Shown: positions 45,065 through 54,256, counted from the stretch's first letter. The stretch: 64,000 nt of DNA from SZUA-36 sp964650905 (GCA_964650905.1 CAZYVH010000003.1:16074-80073); one strand, 5' to 3'. Notes: generated by a model not told the origin, from the letters alone. Made by a program: numbers and translations.

Positions 45065-46047
45065 CCAGAGACACCTACAAAATCACCATTGTTGAGCCGG
45101 GCCAGGGTCTGCAGGAAGAGCACCAGATTACGGTTATGGGTGTAGTCGCCGATGGCGACGGTGTGCAATTCGGTTTGCCTGAACTGGTTCAGACGGGTGA
45201 TCTCCTGCAGGATATACCCCGGCTGTGTATTGGGCTCACCGTCACTCATCAGGATCACGGCGCTGGCGGGGTATTCCAGTGCGGCCTGCAGTGCATAATG
45301 GGTCGGGGTTGAACCGACAAAGCGATGCACCAGCGAGCGTGCGAAAACCGATGCCTGGTAAAGGTTTTCCTTGTTGGCAGTAGCCAGCGTCTTGTTACCG
45401 GGAAAAGTCCAGAGGACGGGCTGCGGGTTACCCTGGTAACCGATGATCGCAAACCGGTTGCTTTCGTCCAGTGGTTTCAGCAATTCCAGGACCGTCTGTA
45501 TCATCAGGTTCTCGTAACGGGTCATACTGCCCGACATGTCAATAACGATGACAAAACTCTTTGCATGGGTCGCCAGACCGAGTATCGAAAATTCCACGCC
45601 GTGGGTAATGGCCTTGGGCTGTGGCTCCGGTTTGACGACCTTAAGCGGCTCGGCCACTGGTGTGGGCAGGTCCGCCAGTTGCCGTCTGCTGTCAGCCAAC
45701 TGCTTTTTCAAGCGGGCGATACGTGTCTCGACACCCTGGTTGGATACATTGGCGTCCAGCAGTTCGCGTTGCAACTGCTCCTTCTCCGCCAGCCGCTCCT
45801 CAAGCTGGCCGGATGCAAGGCTGCGTTTTTGCATGACGTCCCGTGTCTTTGCAAAAGCCTCGTCGGGGTCGGCGTGTTGATAGTAGGGAAACAGCAGCAT
45901 AACGAGCAGGATAAATGCACCCAGGGCAGAGGCGAACAGGTCCACGGCGGACGTCGAGAATACAGCAGTGTCTCTGTCAGGTATTTTCACAGGTTTCCGG
46001 GAATCAGCCGTTTGGAAGTTGACACCAGGGACGGCGATTATGTTCAA
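45061..46047 (-). CDS. Membrane-anchored VWA protein with intact MIDAS
   Basis: The 328-residue protein has a 30-residue cytoplasmic lead, a helix at about 33-55 (SAVDLFASALGAFILL) with Asp36 placed as in the MotB/ExbD proton-binding helix, a long Glu/Arg/Lys/Gln coiled coil (about 60-125), a Pro-rich hinge, and a periplasmic VWA domain. The MIDAS DMSGS at about residue 170, the later Thr and SDGEP are all present, so divalent metal and ligand binding is likely. It is the first gene of the minus-strand operon; only 33 bases separate its start from the divergent TPR-CHAT gene. Confidence 0.83.
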   Translation of the reverse strand: MNIIAVPGVNFQTADSRKPVKIPDRDTAVFSTSAVDLFASALGAFILLVMLLFPYYQHADPDEAFAKTRDVMQKRSLASGQLEERLAEKEQLQRELLDANVSNQGVETRIARLKKQLADSRRQLADLPTPVAEPLKVVKPEPQPKAITHGVEFSILGLATHAKSFVIVIDMSGSMTRYENLMIQTVLELLKPLDESNRFAIIGYQGNPQPVLWTFPGNKTLATANKENLYQASVFARSLVHRFVGSTPTHYALQAALEYPASAVILMSDGEPNTQPGYILQEITRLNQFRQTELHTVAIGDYTHNRNLVLFLQTLARLNNGDFVGVSG

Positions 46048-46080
46048 TGCGGTCCTTAGCCAATTTTAAACGAAACCGCA

Positions 46081-49000
46081 ATGAGGTTCAGGATAATCAA
46101 ACAGGTCTTAATCAATCTACTGCTTTTTGCCATTGTCTTGACGGGCGCAATACAGTCTCAGTGGGCACTGGCACTGGCACAGCCTGCTGAAGCACCACCC
46201 AGCCAGGAGTATTTTGTCCGCCAGCAGGGTGGTGAGGCGCTGCTGATCAGGATCAGTGCCTTTGAGGCAGAAATCGAATCACGTGTCTATGATCCACAAA
46301 AGTCGCTGTTATCAGTGTCCGCCTTACCCGGCAACCGGATTGCTCCGCTATTCCAGTTTATTGATGCAACCCACAGCCAGCGACAACTGGATATTCAGGT
46401 TAGCTCAAAACGCAGTACCGGCAATAGTAAATTTGAGATCGAGTTTACCCGGCTCAGGGACTGGGACGAAAGAAGTGGTCTGCTGGTGCGTGCCTATCAC
46501 TTACTCGCTTACGCCATGCAGGCCCAACTGGGGCCGGGTTCAACTGACTGGAGTGTCAATGTCAGCAGTCTGCTGGGCGCGAGCAAAATTTTTGCGCAGT
46601 ACGGCATGCGCGAACAACGTTTGTGGTCCACTTACCTGGCTGCCTACCTCGTCTATTACCGACTCGGTGATTATCCGTTCGCTGCCAGGCTCAACGACAC
46701 AGTACTCGAGGAAACCAATGCGCCACACTGGCAGGAAATCAGACTTGCCGCGCTGCAACTTAAAGCAGATATACTCATCAAACTCAGCGACAGCAATGTC
46801 ATGCAGGATTCCGGAAAGCGTACAGACCCTGTACAGGCAGCGTTATTCGCTGCGGCGCAGTTCGCCCAATCCACAGGGTTTGGCTTTGAACAGGCCAGCG
46901 CAGTCTACACAAGCGGTCTGGTCTACGCCGGCCAGGGGCTTTTCGCGCAGGCCTCGGCACAGTACCAGAACGCTCTGAAGCTGGCACAACCTCTCGCAGA
47001 CGACCTTTTTTTAAAAGAGATCAGGGAAAGTGTGGTTGCCGTCAATGCCAGGCAGGGCAATGCCCCGGCATCCGGTCAGGTGCTGCAACAGATTGAGACG
47101 CAACTGCTGCGTGAAGGCGGTGGCGATGAACTGGCACTCAACCTGTTGCAACAAGGCGATCTGCTGCTTGGCACCCACCGCTGGGCAGAGGCCATCGAGG
47201 TACTCACACAGGCACTTGAACAACAGAACGACAGTTCGATCCGCAGTCGTGCAAATTTGGCCCTTGCAACAGCCAGTTATGAAGACGGTGACCCTGATGC
47301 AGCTTTGGCGTACCTGGATGCTGCCGGTGTCAGCGACGACCTGCGGCCAGCGAGAAATGGCAAACGCGATCTGGACGTGGCTGCGGGGCTGGAAATCAAG
47401 GCGGCGATCTATCGTGCCCGGGGCGAGTATGAGCACATGCAAAGCGTACGCCAGGTGCAGCACGACTGGTTGCCAACGGGCGTGGATCAAGCCCGGTATT
47501 TTTATCAGCGGGGTCTGGATGCGCTGGCCAGGGGGGGCGGTAAGCGGGTGCAGGCAGTGGCTTTTTTCCGAAAAAGCTACCAGGCAAAGGGTTATGCACA
47601 GCCACCCGGGTTACGACTGCTCGCACAAATGCAGCTGTGTGTGCTGGGGGCGGAAAAAGCAGGTCTGTGTACACCCGGCAACGCTTTGCGTGCCTACCAG
47701 AAGCTGGTTTCCAACCGTATCCCCCGGCAGGTAGTTGAGGCCCGGTTTCTGCGCGCCCGTTACCAGGCCAGACACGGACAGAGAAAGGCCGCTATGGCGA
47801 TTATGGAACAGGCGGTCGACGATATTCATTTTTACCGTCAGATGATGCCCGGCATGCTGGGAGCCTGGTACTGGCAGCACCGGAATGATCTGTTTACCGC
47901 TTACCTTGATCTGGCGAGTACCACTACAACTTCAGCAGGTAGTAACGGGGAACGAGATTTCGAATCACTACTGGCGCTGAGTCGGATCAGGTTTGCTGCA
48001 CGTCCGGTCAGTAGCGAGCGCCTGTCGAGCACTGACCTTGCAGCAGGTGATTCGCTACGGCAACGGTTTGCAATGCTCGCAAACAGCACTGCGGGTGAAG
48101 AGACCGCAGAGCTGATCACCGGCCTTCAACGGGATGTTGACAGTCTGCAGACAGCCTTTAATCACACATTCGCTTTTCTAAGCCGCTCGGGTTTAAAGAA
48201 AGCCCTGGATGGTCTTGCAAGGAGCGAAGCCGTCTTGACCTACCACCTTACACGAGATGAAGCACTGGCCTGGCTGGGAAAAAACGGCCAGGTCCGGCGC
48301 TTTGTCATCGCACACCCTGATCGGCTTTTTACAAAGCTGCAACGGGCCCATGACGATCTCCCGGCCACTTCGGGCCCGGCATTTGACGTGATGATGCAGG
48401 AGATCGGTGAACAACTGCTCAAACCACTGGCCGGCAGCTTGCCTGAAACGATATATTTTGTTCCCGAAGGTTTGCTGACAGGTTTTCCCGTAGACGCACT
48501 GCGCCTGGGGCAGGAATACCTCATCGAACACCACCGGCTGGTCAATGTGCTGGCATTCCCATCTGATCCACGGCCAATAGCCAGCCTGCACACAACCGCA
48601 CCACAACGTGTTTTCATTGCCGGTTCCCCACAGGACTACTCGGCCTGGGTCGAATCCCGCCTGGCAACATCCCCGGAAATCCAGGCGGTTGCCGAGCAGT
48701 TCATCGGACCGGGTTTGCATATCGTGCAGGGGAGAGCTCTGCTACGTGACGAATTTGATGACACCCGCCTGCAACGCGCTGAACTGGTGCACCTGTCCAT
48801 GCCCGCTGTGATGGATTTTGATCAGCGGCAACGCTCCGGACTGATGTTGTCCGAGCCACGACGCGATGCAGGCCGGGAGATGCTGTCATTGACAGATATC
48901 AGCGCGAACCGCCTGCAGGCCAGGCTGGTGTTTCTTAGTGCGAGCCGTATCCAGGGCGAGATCGACGCGACATTTGCAGGCCAGCCAGCCCTGGTGACGG

Positions 49001-49212
49001 ACTACCTGGCGACCGGTGCGCACGCTATTATTGCCGGTTCCTGGCGACCGGCCAGTCAGCTGGCGACAGAACTGGTGACGGGTTTCTACCGCTCACTGGC
49101 GGTATCAAACGATATCACAGGTGCAATGACCCAAAGCAAGCGGGACTATTTACGCAAGTACAACAACGACGGCTCTCGCAGCTGGGCTGCGTACCAGCTT
49201 TATATCAGGTAG
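46081..49212 (+). CDS. Exported TPR-CHAT protein, catalytic His and Cys replaced
   Basis: The 1,043-residue protein has a signal peptide (LLLFAIVLTGAIQSQWALA), so it is exported. From about residue 140 to 700 there are helical TPR-like repeats (FAQASAQYQNALKLAQPLA, WAEAIEVLTQALEQ). The C-terminal region from about 715 is a CHAT domain: IYFVPEGLLTGFPVDAL, then VHLSMPAVMDF, then LVFLSASRIQGE, and the closing SWAAYQLY. In active CHAT proteases these read HLATHG and LSACxTG. Here the catalytic His is Pro908 and the Cys is Ser955, so protease activity is not expected. It is divergent from and very close to the VWA operon. A scaffold or ligand-binding role in the envelope is inferred. Confidence 0.85.
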   Translation: MRFRIIKQVLINLLLFAIVLTGAIQSQWALALAQPAEAPPSQEYFVRQQGGEALLIRISAFEAEIESRVYDPQKSLLSVSALPGNRIAPLFQFIDATHSQRQLDIQVSSKRSTGNSKFEIEFTRLRDWDERSGLLVRAYHLLAYAMQAQLGPGSTDWSVNVSSLLGASKIFAQYGMREQRLWSTYLAAYLVYYRLGDYPFAARLNDTVLEETNAPHWQEIRLAALQLKADILIKLSDSNVMQDSGKRTDPVQAALFAAAQFAQSTGFGFEQASAVYTSGLVYAGQGLFAQASAQYQNALKLAQPLADDLFLKEIRESVVAVNARQGNAPASGQVLQQIETQLLREGGGDELALNLLQQGDLLLGTHRWAEAIEVLTQALEQQNDSSIRSRANLALATASYEDGDPDAALAYLDAAGVSDDLRPARNGKRDLDVAAGLEIKAAIYRARGEYEHMQSVRQVQHDWLPTGVDQARYFYQRGLDALARGGGKRVQAVAFFRKSYQAKGYAQPPGLRLLAQMQLCVLGAEKAGLCTPGNALRAYQKLVSNRIPRQVVEARFLRARYQARHGQRKAAMAIMEQAVDDIHFYRQMMPGMLGAWYWQHRNDLFTAYLDLASTTTTSAGSNGERDFESLLALSRIRFAARPVSSERLSSTDLAAGDSLRQRFAMLANSTAGEETAELITGLQRDVDSLQTAFNHTFAFLSRSGLKKALDGLARSEAVLTYHLTRDEALAWLGKNGQVRRFVIAHPDRLFTKLQRAHDDLPATSGPAFDVMMQEIGEQLLKPLAGSLPETIYFVPEGLLTGFPVDALRLGQEYLIEHHRLVNVLAFPSDPRPIASLHTTAPQRVFIAGSPQDYSAWVESRLATSPEIQAVAEQFIGPGLHIVQGRALLRDEFDDTRLQRAELVHLSMPAVMDFDQRQRSGLMLSEPRRDAGREMLSLTDISANRLQARLVFLSASRIQGEIDATFAGQPALVTDYLATGAHAIIAGSWRPASQLATELVTGFYRSLAVSNDITGAMTQSKRDYLRKYNNDGSRSWAAYQLYIR

Positions 49213-50764
49213 CTGACTGCACCACCATGGCTTCAATGAGCCGTGGGCCACGTGTTGCCATGGCGTCTGCAAACTGCTGGTGAAACATTTCGGCGCTGGT
49301 GGCACGGGTTGCGGGTACACCCATCCCTTGAGCAATCGATACAAAATCAATATCCGGCCTGGACAGGTCAAGCATCGACAATGTCTTTGGCGTAGGTTTG
49401 ACGGCGCCAACGCGGGCCAGCTCGATGTTGAGGATCGCATAGCTGCGATTATTCATGATGACCACGGTCACGTCGGTGTTTTCCCGGGCCATGGACCACA
49501 AGGCCTGGATAGTGTACATCGCACTGCCATCGGCCTCCAGAGCGATGACCTTGCGCTGCGGGCAGGCCAGCGCCGCACCGAGACTGAGACCCAGCCCCTG
49601 GCCTATGGCGCCGCCTGTCAGTGTCAACCAGTCATGGGGTGGGGTATCGATGGTGGCCGGGAACATGGCCAGGCCACAGGTCGCGGCTTCATCTGAAACG
49701 ATGGCGTCCTCTGGCATCAACAGACCAAGACTCCGAGCGATGGCCATCGGTGTAAGTGCACCCGTTGGTAGCGGGTGCTGCGCCGCAGGCTGTACGGTTA
49801 ACGGGGGCTGCACGGCCGCTGTCGCTGTCACCAGTGCCGCCAACGCCGCCCGCACATCCTGATCAACCTCCACCAGGCTCAGTACCTCACATTCCGCGGG
49901 TGTCAGCCAGCTTTCTTTTCCGGGGTAAGCAAAAAATGACACCGGTGCGACGGCGCCGACCAGGATCAGTTGTTCAGTGCCTCGCAGCATTTCCACAACC
50001 TGCTCGGCGAAATAGGGCAGACGCTCGACCGCCACCCGCCCGGCGCCGCGCTGCAGACGTGCGGGAAAGGTTTCACACAGGATACGTGCGCCAGTGGCCC
50101 TGGCAACACGCCCAACCATCTCGAGACAGTCTTCACGTAAAGCCCGGCCACCCAGCAGGAATGCTGACTTCTTTTTAGTGGCGAGTGCATCGGCAACGGT
50201 CTGTATGGTGGCTTCTTCAATCGTAGCCAAACGCTGGTTGGGCAGGACAGAAGCCCGGCATGTCGAATCTTCCCAGGTGTGGTTGGCAGGTGCGATCATG
50301 GTTGCGATCTTTCCCCAGCCCTGTTTCGCAGCCCTGACAGCCTCGGCACCCGCCACGACCAGGTCATCCGCCGATTGTGAGACACGAACCCAGTCAGAAC
50401 AGATTTTTGCCTGCGCCGGGACGTCGGAGGTCAGGGGTGCATCGTACTGCAGATGACCGGTGGCATGGTCACCGATGATATTGACCAGTGGTACGTGTGC
50501 GCGGCGGGCGTTGTGCTGGTTGGCCATGGAGTTGGAAAAACCCGGGCCGAGGTGTAAAAGGGTTGCCGCCGGCTTGTCGAGCATACGTGCGTAGCCATCG
50601 GCGGCAGCCGCGACCACGCCCTCAAACAGACACAGCACCGCCCGCATTTTTTCGTGTTTACCAATGGCTGAAACCAGCTGCATTTCCGACGTGCCGGGGT
50701 TTGTGAAACAGATTTCCACCCCGCTGTCCACCAGGGTTTCCAATAGGCTTTCCGCACCATTCAT
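49205..50764 (-). CDS. ThDP-dependent enzyme (acetolactate synthase/benzoylformate decarboxylase-like)
   Basis: The 519-residue enzyme has the three-domain ThDP fold: the N-terminal cofactor-activating Glu in CLFEGVVAAAADGYAR, a middle domain with SAFLLGGRALREDC, and the C-terminal ThDP motif EADGSAMYTIQALWSMARENTD ending at NNRSY (GDGS form altered to ADGS). Family members decarboxylate or carboligate 2-oxo acids. It overlaps the FAD-linked oxidase by four bases. The likely pathway is 2-hydroxy acid to 2-oxo acid to aldehyde, but the specific acid is unknown. Its 3' end overlaps the convergent CHAT gene by eight bases. Confidence 0.82.
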   Translation of the reverse strand: MNGAESLLETLVDSGVEICFTNPGTSEMQLVSAIGKHEKMRAVLCLFEGVVAAAADGYARMLDKPAATLLHLGPGFSNSMANQHNARRAHVPLVNIIGDHATGHLQYDAPLTSDVPAQAKICSDWVRVSQSADDLVVAGAEAVRAAKQGWGKIATMIAPANHTWEDSTCRASVLPNQRLATIEEATIQTVADALATKKKSAFLLGGRALREDCLEMVGRVARATGARILCETFPARLQRGAGRVAVERLPYFAEQVVEMLRGTEQLILVGAVAPVSFFAYPGKESWLTPAECEVLSLVEVDQDVRAALAALVTATAAVQPPLTVQPAAQHPLPTGALTPMAIARSLGLLMPEDAIVSDEAATCGLAMFPATIDTPPHDWLTLTGGAIGQGLGLSLGAALACPQRKVIALEADGSAMYTIQALWSMARENTDVTVVIMNNRSYAILNIELARVGAVKPTPKTLSMLDLSRPDIDFVSIAQGMGVPATRATSAEMFHQQFADAMATRGPRLIEAMVVQSAT

Positions 50765-52158
50765 GCTGTCGGTTCCAGCTTGAAAATTTTGCCCGGATTC
50801 AGTATTCCTTTTGGATCGAGCGCGCGTTTCAGGGTTTTCATCAGGGCAATTTCAGCCTCGCTGCGTGAGTGCCCCAGATAGGCGCGTTTGGCCAGTCCAA
50901 TACCGTGTTCGGCAGAAATGACCGCGGCACGGCGCTCCAGTTCATCGTAGACAATGCGCTCAACCGCGAGCACTTCAGTTTCACCCAGCGTACCCAGTGT
51001 AATGACAAGGTGGATGTTACCGTCGCCGATGTGGCCAAAAACAACCATGCGCGAGGTGGGCCAGTGTTGACTCAGTTGCTCACGCACGTCTTCGACATAG
51101 TCCGCCATTTCGGGAATACCCAGACTGATGTCGAAAACCATGGGTGGAAACATCTTGCGATTGAGTCCCTCAATATCATCACGTATCCCCCACAGGTCCG
51201 AACGCTGCTGTTTGCTCTGTGCAATGACGGCGTCATCGGCCAGGTTTTGATCAAGGGCTGCAGCCAGGGTGCTTTCAAAACGCTCCCGATCCGCAACTTC
51301 ATTGCCGCCGGTGGACTCGAGCAAAACATAAAATGGATAGGACTGGTCCAGCGGCAGGCCATGTTTGGCGCCATCACCGGTTACCAGGGTGTAAAAATCG
51401 TTCCACATCACTTCAAATGCACTCAGGGTTCCGCCCAGATCAGAATCCATTTTCCGCAGCAGTTGCCCGAGGCTTTCAAAGTCTGCTACCGCCACCAGTG
51501 CAGTGTCGCACGAACACGGTGCAGGACGCAGGCGCAGTACAGCGCGTGTTACGATCCCGAGGGTACCTTCCGAGCCGATAAAGAGTTGTTTCAGGTCATA
51601 GCCGGTGTTGTTCTTGAGGACACCTTTCAAGGATGAAATGACGGTGCCGTCAGCGAGCACTGCCTCGATGCCGAGCACCTGCTCGCGCATCATACCGTAA
51701 CGGATAACGCTGTTCCCGCCGGCATTGGTTGAGATGTTGCCACCGATGGTGCAACTGCCACGCGCGCCAAGGTCCAGTGCGAACAGCAAGCCGGCATCGG
51801 CAGCAGCTTCCTGCACCCGTTGCAGCGCTGCGCCGGCTTCCACGCTCAACGTGCGGTTGACGCTGTCAACGGGCTCGATGCCACGCATACGCTCCAACGA
51901 CAGGACCAGGTCCCCGGGAGCGGTCCGTGCGCCTCCCGCCAAACCCGTCAGACCGCCATGGGTCACCACACTCTGGCCTGCTGCGTGGCAGAGCTTCAAC
52001 ACCCCGGCAACCTCCGCAGTGCTCCTGGGACGAACGATAGCTGTAGCCTGGCAACCGCCCATAGGTGGCCAGAAGTCTGAGCGAGTGGTGACGTCTTTAC
52101 CCCGTAAAAGTCCCCCGGGCCCGACGATATCTTCAATGGCAGTCAATAATTTTTTCAT
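50761..52158 (-). CDS. FAD-linked oxidase (GlcD/D-2-hydroxyacid dehydrogenase type)
   Basis: From ATG 52158 (MKKLLTAIEDIVGP) the protein has 465 residues; ATG 52185 is an alternative. It has the PCMH FAD-binding domain (VRPRSTAEVAGVLKLCHAAG, VTHGGLTGLAGGA, GARGSCTIGGNISTNAGGNSV in parts, YDLKQLFIGSEGTLGIVT) and the C-terminal FAD-oxidase domain with the metal/substrate motifs GHIGDGNIHL and SAEHGIGLAKR. It oxidises a D-2-hydroxy acid such as lactate, glycolate or 2-hydroxyglutarate, passing electrons to the respiratory chain. ATGA coupling to the ThDP enzyme implies a shared pathway. Confidence 0.87.
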   Translation of the reverse strand: MKKLLTAIEDIVGPGGLLRGKDVTTRSDFWPPMGGCQATAIVRPRSTAEVAGVLKLCHAAGQSVVTHGGLTGLAGGARTAPGDLVLSLERMRGIEPVDSVNRTLSVEAGAALQRVQEAAADAGLLFALDLGARGSCTIGGNISTNAGGNSVIRYGMMREQVLGIEAVLADGTVISSLKGVLKNNTGYDLKQLFIGSEGTLGIVTRAVLRLRPAPCSCDTALVAVADFESLGQLLRKMDSDLGGTLSAFEVMWNDFYTLVTGDGAKHGLPLDQSYPFYVLLESTGGNEVADRERFESTLAAALDQNLADDAVIAQSKQQRSDLWGIRDDIEGLNRKMFPPMVFDISLGIPEMADYVEDVREQLSQHWPTSRMVVFGHIGDGNIHLVITLGTLGETEVLAVERIVYDELERRAAVISAEHGIGLAKRAYLGHSRSEAEIALMKTLKRALDPKGILNPGKIFKLEPTA

Positions 52159-52259
52159 ATCTCTCGTATTTGGCTGTAGGCGCATTCATGCAATAATTGT
52201 GAAACCCGCCGGATTCAACAACAGGACGGACCATTGAAACACACCAGCAAAGTAATTTC

Positions 52260-54155
52260 ATGTCGCCGATCACCCTCAAAAACATCAGTTTAAGCTTTGG
52301 TTCGCCGCCATTGCTGCAGGCTGTCAATTTACATATCAAGGCCAATGAAAGGGTCTGTCTGCTGGGGCGTAACGGTACCGGTAAGTCGACCCTGTTAAAA
52401 CTTGTCAACGGCGAAATCCAGGCCGATGAGGGCAGCATCCGTGTTCCACAGGGTGTCAGGATAGCCAGGCTAAGCCAGGAACTGCCGGCGGTCATGGACG
52501 GTACCGTCAACGAGGTGGTAGCGGGGGGACTGGAGCGAGCGGGCAAGCTGTTGCAACGTTATTATCACCTATTGCATGACATCGCCGGCCACGCGGATGA
52601 GCGCTTGCTCAAGCAACTGGGTGATTGCCAGCAGCAACTCGAAGATGCGGGTGGATGGGAAATCTCGCAGCGTCTCGATGCCGTCATTACAAAACTGCAA
52701 CTCGCTGGGAATACCGATTTCAACAAACTGTCGGGTGGGTTGAAACGCCGCGTGCTACTGGCCCGTGCGCTGGTCAACCAACCTGACCTGTTGTTGTTGG
52801 ATGAGCCGACGAACCACCTGGATATCGATTCCATCATCTGGCTGGAAAAGTTTCTGCTGGACTGGAACGGCAGCCTGTTGTTTATCAGCCACGACCGCGC
52901 CTTTGTGCAAAAGCTCGCAACCCGTATCATTGAAATTGACCGCGGCCAACTGAGCAACTGGCCGGGTGACTACCCGACCTATGTTGCTCGTAAACAAAAA
53001 GCACTTGCTGATGAAGAAAGTGAAAACGCCCTGTTTGACAAGAAGCTTGCGCGTGAAGAGATCTGGATACGCCAGGGCATCAAGGCGCGTCGTACCCGTA
53101 ATGAGGGGCGTGTGCGCGCACTCGAGGCGCTACGGCGTAAACGTGCACAAAGACGTGTGTTCACCGGTAGCGCCAGGGTACAGATACAGACGGCGGAGAA
53201 TTCCGGAAAAATTGTTCTGGACGCTGAAGACGTTTCTTATGCCTGGGAAGATAAGTCCGTGATTGAAGGCTTCAGTACAACGGTACTCAGAGGCGACAAG
53301 GTCGGCATCATCGGCCCCAATGGCGCGGGTAAAACAACGCTGGTCCGCTTATTACTTGGCGAATTGTCACCCACAAAGGGGCACGTGAAGACCGGCACCC
53401 GGCTGAAGATCGCTTACTTTGACCAGCACCGCGCTGTTCTGGATGAGGAAACAACCGTGCAGGACAGTATCGCCGGTGGCAGTGATATGGTGAGCATCGA
53501 GGGCAAGGACCGTCATGTGATTTCGTACCTGCGCGACTTCCTGTTTGCCCCGGAGCGTGTACGCCAGCCCGTCAAGGCGCTCTCCGGTGGTGAACGTAAC
53601 CGCTTGTTGCTGGCACGCTTGTTTTCGCGACCCTCGAATGTACTGGTGCTTGATGAGCCGACCAACGACCTGGACGCCGATACGCTCGACCTGCTCGAAG
53701 AACGCCTGGTCGAATATCCGGGAACGGTGCTGCTGATTTCACACGACCGTGCCTTCCTCGACCACGTCGTGACCTCAACGATCGTATTTGAAGGCCAGGG
53801 CAGGGTGCACGAATATGTCGGTGGCTACAGCGACTGGCTGCGACAGAGCCAGACAGCACATAAAAGCACCCGGCAGACCGGCCGCCCGAAGAAGGCACCT
53901 GAAACGAGAGTCGGTGCCCCCCGCGCCCTGAACTATAACGAACGCCAGGAGCTATCCCGCCTGCCCATAAAACTGGAAAAACTTGAGCAGCAGCAGCGTC
54001 GCTTACACGAACAAATGGCTGCGAACGGTTTCTACCGGCAAGACGCGGTAAAAATAAAGCAGACGCAGGCACAACTTGTGCGGCTGGATGCAGAGCTGGC
54101 GAAAACCTTTGCACGTTGGGAAGCACTCGAAGAGAAAAACATCCCAGAAATCTGA
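52260..54155 (+). CDS. uup: ABC-F family ATPase Uup
   Basis: The 631-residue protein has two ABC ATPase domains without membrane segments. First: Walker A GRNGTGKSTLLK, signature LSGGLKRRVLLARAL, Walker B LLLLDEPTNHLD. Second: GPNGAGKTTLVRLL, LSGGERNRLLLARL, LVLDEPTNDLD. A charged linker follows each Walker region, and a coiled-coil C-terminus (about 560-631: IKLEKLEQQQRRLHEQM) is the DNA-binding arm of Uup. Uup affects precise transposon excision and ribosome-linked functions. The first signature has LSGGL rather than LSGGQ. The gene is alone on this strand, with tRNA-Ala antisense just after it. Confidence 0.92.
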   Translation: MSPITLKNISLSFGSPPLLQAVNLHIKANERVCLLGRNGTGKSTLLKLVNGEIQADEGSIRVPQGVRIARLSQELPAVMDGTVNEVVAGGLERAGKLLQRYYHLLHDIAGHADERLLKQLGDCQQQLEDAGGWEISQRLDAVITKLQLAGNTDFNKLSGGLKRRVLLARALVNQPDLLLLDEPTNHLDIDSIIWLEKFLLDWNGSLLFISHDRAFVQKLATRIIEIDRGQLSNWPGDYPTYVARKQKALADEESENALFDKKLAREEIWIRQGIKARRTRNEGRVRALEALRRKRAQRRVFTGSARVQIQTAENSGKIVLDAEDVSYAWEDKSVIEGFSTTVLRGDKVGIIGPNGAGKTTLVRLLLGELSPTKGHVKTGTRLKIAYFDQHRAVLDEETTVQDSIAGGSDMVSIEGKDRHVISYLRDFLFAPERVRQPVKALSGGERNRLLLARLFSRPSNVLVLDEPTNDLDADTLDLLEERLVEYPGTVLLISHDRAFLDHVVTSTIVFEGQGRVHEYVGGYSDWLRQSQTAHKSTRQTGRPKKAPETRVGAPRALNYNERQELSRLPIKLEKLEQQQRRLHEQMAANGFYRQDAVKIKQTQAQLVRLDAELAKTFARWEALEEKNIPEI

Positions 54156-54161
54156 AAAAAA

Positions 54162-54237
<76 letters not shown>

Positions 54238-54256
54238 ACAGGGGAATTATCCTATA

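Noticed and set aside
42880..46047. Reading the channel and VWA genes as a Zorya-type anti-phage system
   Set aside because: Zorya pairs a MotA-like ZorA with a MotB-like ZorB bearing an OmpA-type domain plus helicase or nuclease genes; here there is no helicase, nuclease or OmpA domain. Only the stator idea is shared.
37715..49212. Reading the locus as a type VI secretion threonine-phosphorylation module
   Set aside because: Kinase and FHA proteins fit, but no tss/tag genes or PppA-type phosphatase are present, and the VWA/channel genes are not part of that pathway as I know it.
46081..49212. CHAT gene as an active caspase-like defence effector
   Set aside because: Both catalytic residues are replaced and the protein carries a signal peptide.
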